Shown: in pieces, positions 6,143-9,862 of the stretch
How positions within the stretch are numbered: the stretch's first letter is position 1
How the letters are laid out: the number at the start of each line of letters is the position of its first letter
Assembly (NCBI GenBank): GCA_027297005.1
Contig: JAPUIN010000146.1
Location: 1-9,862, forward strand
Source: Acidobacteriota bacterium
Lineage (GTDB): Bacteria > Acidobacteriota > Polarisedimenticolia > Gp22-AA2
Direction: 5' to 3'
DNA: 9,862 nt
The notes under the pieces: model-generated
Told to the model about the DNA's origin: nothing
Databases searched by the model: none
The model's input: only the letters and a program-made list of their open reading frames with translations
Position numbers and translations under genes: made by a program

Positions 6143-6947
6143 AGCTTTCCAGGCGCCCCGTGTATCTCGCGACCAGGACGGCGTCATAGACACTGATGAT
6201 CCAGGAGAGCGCCGTTACGAACAGCACCCCCATCCCGATCCAGGTGGTGCGGGCCAGCAGCAATTGCTGCGGATCCATCGCGGCCACCACACGGTAGAGA
6301 GGTGAATGGAAGTACAGGATCAGGCAATACGCCTGGAGCAGGAAGGCAAAGAGGAAGAGTGAGGCTTTCCCGAGCTGCCCGTTCAGCAGCTGTCCCCACC
6401 CCGGCACGAGTATCGATGCAGTGCCTGAGGCGATCGGCATATGCAGGCCGTTGAAGTCCCTCCCCTGCGCCTCGGCCCGACGGTAGGCGTGCGCGACGTT
6501 GTACAGCAGGAAGAAGATGATGCAGAAATCGATCGATGACGCGTAGAGCAGCAGCTCCCACTCATCCAGGAAGAAGAGGCTCGCGAAGTCTAGAAGGCGA
6601 CCCCAGGTCATGTAGAGCAGGTAGTGGAAAGCCAGGACTTGAAGCTCGCACAGGAGAAACAGGGTCCCCAGCTTGAAATCACGGTTGTAGAACTGACCCA
6701 GCCCCCAAACGAACAGTGACAGCGAGCCGGCGGCGGCCGGATGCGGGCCGCTTCCGTTCACCGCCCGTCTCGGAACCGGGGTGTCGGAGATCGTCTCCTC
6801 GTCTCCGACCACTTCGACCGAGGTTTTGTTTCTGGAAAACGAGAGCGGCGAGGAGCGCTTCTTGCCGTTTGACTTGGACTTCGGATCATTCTTCGGCTTG
6901 AGGATGTCCTCTTCCGTGATGACGAATACTTCGTCCTGGTTGATCAT
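6141..6947 (-). CDS. Multi-pass membrane protein with duplicated G-x-G-Q-x-x-N motif (TM2/DUF5683-like)
   Basis: A 268-residue protein of unknown function. ATG 6945-6947 has GGAGG (plus-strand 6953-6957) five bases upstream. Residues 1-73 are hydrophilic, Lys/Ser-rich and probably cytoplasmic and disordered. The rest is about five to six hydrophobic segments organised as an internal duplication. Unit one (about 74-160) has WGLGQFYN at 81-88 and ends in YNVAHAYRRAE. Unit two (about 173-265) has PGWGQLLNG at 182-190 and ends in YDAVLVARY. The G-[LW]-G-Q-x-x-N motif at the head of a hydrophobic helix resembles TM2-domain and DUF5683 proteins, normally seen once per protein. No enzyme motif is seen. 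It is transcribed towards the exported protein gene and its promoter is not obvious. The call as a membrane protein is firm; the family name is tentative. Confidence 0.8.
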   Translation of the reverse strand: MINQDEVFVITEEDILKPKNDPKSKSNGKKRSSPLSFSRNKTSVEVVGDEETISDTPVPRRAVNGSGPHPAAAGSLSLFVWGLGQFYNRDFKLGTLFLLCELQVLAFHYLLYMTWGRLLDFASLFFLDEWELLLYASSIDFCIIFFLLYNVAHAYRRAEAQGRDFNGLHMPIASGTASILVPGWGQLLNGQLGKASLFLFAFLLQAYCLILYFHSPLYRVVAAMDPQQLLLARTTWIGMGVLFVTALSWIISVYDAVLVARYTGRLES

Positions 6948-7101
6948 CGCGCCCTCCGTCGCGCTCCTCTCCGGATTTTCTCAGGCTCCGCGGGCCTCTC
7001 CCCCAGGGGGCTCCCTGCGAACCGTACCGATCTGAGCAAGCCGCATACCAGCCGGGGAGGACGCTGGAGGGGGTCTCCCCCCCACCTCTTAACGCGAGGA
7101 A

Positions 7102-7129
7102 TCCCGGCCGCTTATGTCGGTTCCCGGGA
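7102..7129 (-). terminator. Possible terminator hairpin downstream of aroF
   Basis: The 245-base gap 6948-7192 holds no gene. TCCCGG (7102-7107) pairs with CCGGGA (7124-7129) and the inner CCG (7108-7110) with CGG (7118-7120). This gives a nine-pair stem with a three-base bulge and a seven-base loop. Read on the minus strand it falls about 65 bases after the aroF stop and is followed by TTCCTC, a poor U run. A further G/C-run hairpin lies at 7069-7081. Either could end aroF or sit in the leader of the next minus-strand gene. No clear promoter for that gene was found here. Confidence 0.3.
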
Positions 7130-7192
7130 CAGACTGTGGGGGTCGAGTGTGCGGATACGCCCCTCGTCAACCACAGGATGGTAATGGGGCGT

Positions 7193-8236
7193 TCATTTCC
7201 GTAACGGTGGAGTGGGTTCCCCCCCGTGCGTGCGACCGAGTAACGGGGCGAGGGAGCGCAGCGCTTCCATCAGAAGGGAAAACTGTTCCGGAAGCAGCGC
7301 CTGCGGGCCGTCTGAGAGGGCCCGGTCGGGATCATTGTGCACCTCGACCATGATGCCGTCGGCTCCCGCCGCGATCGCCGCCCGCGCCATCGGCACGACT
7401 TTGTCGCGCTGGCCGGTCCCGTGGCTCGGATCGACCAGGATCGGCAGATGGCTCAGGCTCTTCACCGACGGGACAATCGCGAGATCGAGCGTGTTGCGGC
7501 TGTGATCGCCGAATGTCCTCACCCCCCGCTCGCACAGGAAGACCGCCTGGTTCCCCTCGGAGACGATGTACTCCGCCGCCATCAGAAACTCGTCGAGGGT
7601 CGCCGACATGCCGCGTTTGAGGAAGATCGGCAATCGTGACCTGCCGGCCCGCTTGAGGAGGGAGAAGTTCTGCATGTTGCGGGCCCCGATCTGCACGGCG
7701 TCGGCGTAGTCCTCGACCATCGCCAGGGAGGCCTCATCGACCGCCTCCGTCACGATCGGCAGGCCGGTCTCTTCACGGGCCCGGGCGAGGATCTTCAACC
7801 CCGGTTCCCCCATCCCCTGAAAGGAATAGGGTGAGGTGCGGGGCTTGAACGCCCCGGCGCGCAGGAAATCGGCCCCCGCCTCCGCCACCCGGTGCGCGAT
7901 CGTGAGGGTCTGCTCCTCCGACTCGACGGCGCAGGGACCGGCGATGACTGTCAGCCTCGGCCCTCCAATCGGGCGACCCCCGACTACGATGACCGAGTCG
8001 GAAGGCTTCATCTCACGGCTGACCAGTTTGTAGGGGCGAGTGACGCGGATGACCTCCTGGACCCCCGCTAGCATGTCGAACTCGGATGTGGCGATCGGGG
8101 CATGATTCCCGGTGATCCCGATCGCGGTTCTCTCGGCCCCCGGGATCGAATGGGACCGGAACCCCAGCGCGCGAATTCGCTCCTCGACGGCCGTGATCTG
8201 ATTTCTCGTGGCCCCACTTTCCATGACGATCAACAC
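7193..8236 (-). CDS. aroF: 3-deoxy-7-phosphoheptulonate (DAHP) synthase, Thermotoga-type with N-terminal regulatory domain
   Basis: First enzyme of the shikimate pathway; it condenses phosphoenolpyruvate with erythrose-4-phosphate. The chosen GTG at 8236 gives 347 residues. GGAGG (plus-strand 8246-8250) lies nine bases upstream, and the protein then begins MLIVMESGAT, like the Thermotoga maritima enzyme. The reading frame extends further upstream, but that extension has no family counterpart. Residues 1 to about 75 are the ferredoxin-like domain that in this family gives Tyr/Phe feedback control. The barrel follows, with GPCAVE, FKPRTSPYSFQG, QIGARNMQN, LKRGM, CERGVRTF and DPSHGTG. From this start the metal ligands are C102, H272, E298 and D309, identical to the T. 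maritima positions as I remember them. The enzyme should therefore be active. It diverges from the tRNA-Val/thrS unit. A short Gly/Pro-rich C-terminal tail contains a 7-C run (7219-7225 on the plus strand). Confidence 0.96.
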   Translation of the reverse strand: MLIVMESGATRNQITAVEERIRALGFRSHSIPGAERTAIGITGNHAPIATSEFDMLAGVQEVIRVTRPYKLVSREMKPSDSVIVVGGRPIGGPRLTVIAGPCAVESEEQTLTIAHRVAEAGADFLRAGAFKPRTSPYSFQGMGEPGLKILARAREETGLPIVTEAVDEASLAMVEDYADAVQIGARNMQNFSLLKRAGRSRLPIFLKRGMSATLDEFLMAAEYIVSEGNQAVFLCERGVRTFGDHSRNTLDLAIVPSVKSLSHLPILVDPSHGTGQRDKVVPMARAAIAAGADGIMVEVHNDPDRALSDGPQALLPEQFSLLMEALRSLAPLLGRTHGGEPTPPLRK

Positions 8237-8245
8237 TAAGGCCTT

Positions 8246-8250
8246 CCTCC
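8246..8250 (-). promoter_or_regulatory. Ribosome binding site that fixes the aroF GTG start
   Basis: On the minus strand GGAGG lies within a longer purine run (GGGGGAGGAAGG) and ends nine bases before GTG 8236. No comparable site precedes the farther upstream start at 8329, and residue numbering against the family agrees with 8236. Confidence 0.75.
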
Positions 8251-8266
8251 CCCGCTGATGACCGGA

Positions 8267-8296
8267 ATGATACGGCCTGAGTGGCCCCACCCGCAA
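8267..8296 (-). promoter_or_regulatory. Candidate aroF promoter
   Basis: On the minus strand TATCAT (plus 8267-8272) matches five of six bases of the -10 consensus. TTGCGG (plus 8291-8296) matches the TTG half of the -35 consensus, 18 bases away. Transcription would start near plus 8260, leaving a leader of about 24 bases with the ribosome site. The -35 half is weak, so this is tentative. Confidence 0.4.
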
Positions 8297-8316
8297 CCGG
8301 AAGTGCCTCTGTTCTG

Positions 8317-8346
8317 TTGACAATAGCACGACCGGGCCAATATACT
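8317..8346 (+). promoter_or_regulatory. Strong sigma-70-type promoter for tRNA-Val and probably thrS
   Basis: A perfect -35 box TTGACA (8317-8322) and a five-of-six -10 box TATACT (8341-8346) are separated by 18 bases. Transcription would start near 8353, about 54 bases before the mature tRNA. This strength is expected for a stable RNA gene. It is back to back with the aroF leader. Confidence 0.82.
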
Positions 8347-8406
8347 ACGCGCTTCGCGATGCGAATATGGGGGTATTTGCGCCCTTCGAAGCGGGTTCTC
8401 ATGTGA

Positions 8407-8481
8407 AGGCGCGTAGCTCAGGGGGAGAGCGCTACCTTGACACGGTAGAAGTCAGCGGTTCAAATCCGCTCGCGCCTACCA
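8407..8481 (+). tRNA. tRNA-Val (anticodon GAC), CCA encoded
   Basis: A complete cloverleaf. The acceptor stem AGGCGCG (8407-8413) pairs with CGCGCCT (8471-8477), followed by discriminator A and an encoded CCA (8479-8481). The D stem is GCTC/GAGC with a short loop. The anticodon stem CTACC/GGTAG encloses loop TTGACAC with anticodon GAC at 8439-8441, reading GUC and GUU valine codons. The variable region has five bases. The T stem AGCGG/CCGCT encloses TTCAAAT. All stems are perfectly paired and no intron is present. It precedes thrS by 82 bases without a visible terminator. Confidence 0.97.
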
Positions 8482-8551
8482 CCTTCGCGTCGTCCCATCC
8501 CCGGCCGCTCCCGGTTCAGTCAGATGGATCGTTACGGCGCCCTGGACAATG

Positions 8552-8557
8552 AAGGGA
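8552..8557 (+). promoter_or_regulatory. Ribosome binding site supporting the thrS GTG start
   Basis: AAGGGA ends six bases before GTG 8564. The alternative in-frame ATG at 8549 lies upstream of this motif and has only a short, badly spaced TGGA before it. Residue numbering in the editing domain fits GTG 8564. Confidence 0.5.
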
Positions 8558-8563
8558 TCGAGT

Positions 8564-9862
8564 GTGCAGAACGTGAACGTCACCCTGCCGGACGGCAGTG
8601 TTCGATCATTCGTCCGCGGGACGACGCTGGAGGAAATCGCCCGCGCGGTCAATCCGAGGCTGGCGAAAAGCGCCATCGCCGCCATCATCAACGGGGAGCA
8701 GCAAGACATCTATTTACCGCTCCAGCACGACTCGAGCGTCACGTTCATCACACCGGACTCCGCCGAAGCACTCGAGATCTACCGTCACACCACCTCCCAC
8801 CTGATGGCCCACGCCGTGAAATCGCTCTACCCGGAGGTCAAGATCGGCATCGGCCCGGCGACCGAGGGAGGGTTCTTCTACGATTTCGAGCGTTCCGAGC
8901 CGTTTACCCTCGAGGATCTCGAAAAGATCGAGGCGAGAATGAGGGAGATCGTGGTGAAGGACTACCCGATCCGCCGCGTGGAGATGCCGAAGCGGGAGGC
9001 GCTCTCCTACTTCGAGTCGATCGGAGACAACCTGAAGACGGAGCTTGTCACAGACAAGGGAGGCGACGTCGTCTCCTGCTACCGCCAGGACGATTTTATG
9101 GATTTCTGCACCGGGCCTCACCTTCCCTCGACCGGCCGTATGAAGGCGTTCAAGGTGCTCTCCCTGGCCGGCGCGTACTGGAAGGGGTCGGAGGAGAACC
9201 AGCAGCTGCAGAGGATTTACGGGACGGCTTTCCCCGACAGGAAGCAACTCGACGACCATCTGAAGATGCTCGAGGAGGCCAAGAAGCGGGACCACCGCAA
9301 GCTCGGCCCGGCCCTCGACCTGTTCAGCATCGAGGAATCAGCGGGACCGGGGCTGATCTTCTGGCACCCGAAAGGGACGGTCGTGCGCCAGATCCTGGAG
9401 GAGTTCTGGAAGGAGCGGCATGTGCGGGGCGGCTACCAACTGGTGACGACACCGCTCATCGCGCGGGACGAACTCTGGCGATTGTCCGGGCACCTCGATT
9501 TCTACAAGGAGAACATGTACACGTTCGACATCGAGAAGTCGGGCTACGTCATCAAACCGATGAATTGCCCCGGCCACTCCCTGATTTTCAAGTCCCGCCT
9601 GCGCTCGTACCGCGATCTGCCGATCCGGTACGCTGAGCTCGGAACCGTCTACCGCAACGAGCGATCCGGCGTGCTGCACGGGATGATGCGGGTGCGCGGC
9701 TTCACCCAGGACGATGCTCACATCTATTGCACCCAGGATCAGGTTCAGCAGGAGATCGAGGGTGTTCTCGATATGTGCCTGGAGTTCCTGCGCACATTCG
9801 GGTACGAACGCTTCGAAATCGACCTGTCGGTCCGCGACTTCGCTCACCCGGATAAGTACGCG
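8564..9862 (+). CDS. thrS: Threonyl-tRNA synthetase, N-terminal two thirds (3' end outside window)
   Basis: Class II aminoacyl-tRNA synthetase charging tRNA-Thr. The frame stays open to the last base, giving 433 of roughly 640 residues. Residues 1-62 are the TGS domain (VTLPDGS start). The editing domain, which hydrolyses Ser-tRNA-Thr, keeps its site: H75 and H79 in HTTSHLMAH, C182 and H186 in CTGPH. The catalytic domain begins near 245. It shows the zinc ligand C335 in MNCPGH, motif 2 with R364 in YRNERSG, and zinc ligand H386 in DDAHIYC, each one off the Escherichia coli numbering I recall (334, 363, 385). The third zinc ligand and the anticodon-binding domain lie beyond the window. GTG 8564 is preferred over ATG 8549 because of the ribosome site and numbering. 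No T-box or separate promoter is seen upstream, so expression probably comes from the tRNA-Val promoter. infC would be a likely next gene from common gene order. Confidence 0.96.
   Translation, partial: MQNVNVTLPDGSVRSFVRGTTLEEIARAVNPRLAKSAIAAIINGEQQDIYLPLQHDSSVTFITPDSAEALEIYRHTTSHLMAHAVKSLYPEVKIGIGPATEGGFFYDFERSEPFTLEDLEKIEARMREIVVKDYPIRRVEMPKREALSYFESIGDNLKTELVTDKGGDVVSCYRQDDFMDFCTGPHLPSTGRMKAFKVLSLAGAYWKGSEENQQLQRIYGTAFPDRKQLDDHLKMLEEAKKRDHRKLGPALDLFSIEESAGPGLIFWHPKGTVVRQILEEFWKERHVRGGYQLVTTPLIARDELWRLSGHLDFYKENMYTFDIEKSGYVIKPMNCPGHSLIFKSRLRSYRDLPIRYAELGTVYRNERSGVLHGMMRVRGFTQDDAHIYCTQDQVQQEIEGVLDMCLEFLRTFGYERFEIDLSVRDFAHPDKYA

Noticed and set aside
7069..7081. GGGGG/CCCCC hairpin with a three-base loop
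   Set aside because: Only five pairs from homopolymer runs, no T run on either strand; likely a by-product of base composition.
8237..8329. Upstream extension of aroF to 8329
   Set aside because: It overlaps both candidate promoters and lacks a family counterpart; the GTG at 8236 has the ribosome site and gives metal-ligand numbering equal to the known enzyme.
8482..8563. Possible T-box or attenuator before thrS
   Set aside because: The gap is too short, contains no T-box consensus and no terminator/antiterminator pair.
8524..9636. A 370-codon open frame on the plus strand over thrS
   Set aside because: It is out of frame with thrS, rich in Arg/Gly/Pro as expected of a GC-rich shadow, and matches no family; the real thrS frame runs open to the window end with all motifs.
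1..9862. CRISPR array, insertion sequence, prophage or defence system
   Set aside because: No regularly spaced repeats, transposase motifs, terminal inverted repeats with target duplications, or defence-family domains were found; the tRNA gene shows no duplicated 3' end suggestive of an attachment site.

Overview
This is a GC-rich bacterial chromosome segment with ordinary housekeeping content. It has short intergenic gaps, several GTG/TTG starts and tightly packed, sometimes overlapping genes. Family membership points to a deep-branching, mostly uncultured Gram-negative-like lineage: a Thermotoga-type DAHP synthase, a YacL-like PIN/TRAM membrane protein beside dnaB-alr, a formate-tetrahydrofolate ligase, and secreted TPR and Cys-motif proteins. 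Acidobacteriota would fit, but that placement is an inference and no marker here proves it. I see no insertion sequence, phage gene, CRISPR array or defence system.

Left block (1-5343, all + strand): the 3' end of dnaB (replicative helicase), alr (alanine racemase), a membrane-anchored PIN/TRAM protein, a secreted TolB-N/TPR-like protein and fhs (formate-tetrahydrofolate ligase). dnaB and alr overlap by 16 bases, the PIN/TRAM and TPR genes overlap by 4, and TPR and fhs are 35 bases apart, so most of this probably reads as one or two transcripts. The 102-base alr-PIN/TRAM gap is the only place in this block where a break looks plausible.

Middle (5344-7192): a 263-base gap holds a nested inverted-repeat structure and then a near-consensus sigma-70 promoter. 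This drives a 157-residue exported protein with a partial Ada-like Cys motif. A strong GNRA-capped terminator separates it from a convergent minus-strand membrane protein with a duplicated G-x-G-Q-x-x-N motif.

Right block (7193-9862): aroF (minus strand) diverges from tRNA-Val(GAC) and thrS (plus strand, running off the window). A very good sigma-70 promoter precedes the tRNA and no separate thrS promoter is visible, so the tRNA and thrS are probably co-transcribed. Counted from the starts chosen here, the metal-ligand positions of AroF (102, 272, 298, 309) agree exactly with my recollection of the Thermotoga maritima enzyme. The ThrS editing residues C182 and H186 likewise agree with Escherichia coli numbering, which supports both GTG start choices.

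The parts least explained by known biology are the exported Cys-motif protein, the structured gap before it, the duplicated-motif membrane protein and the secreted TPR protein.
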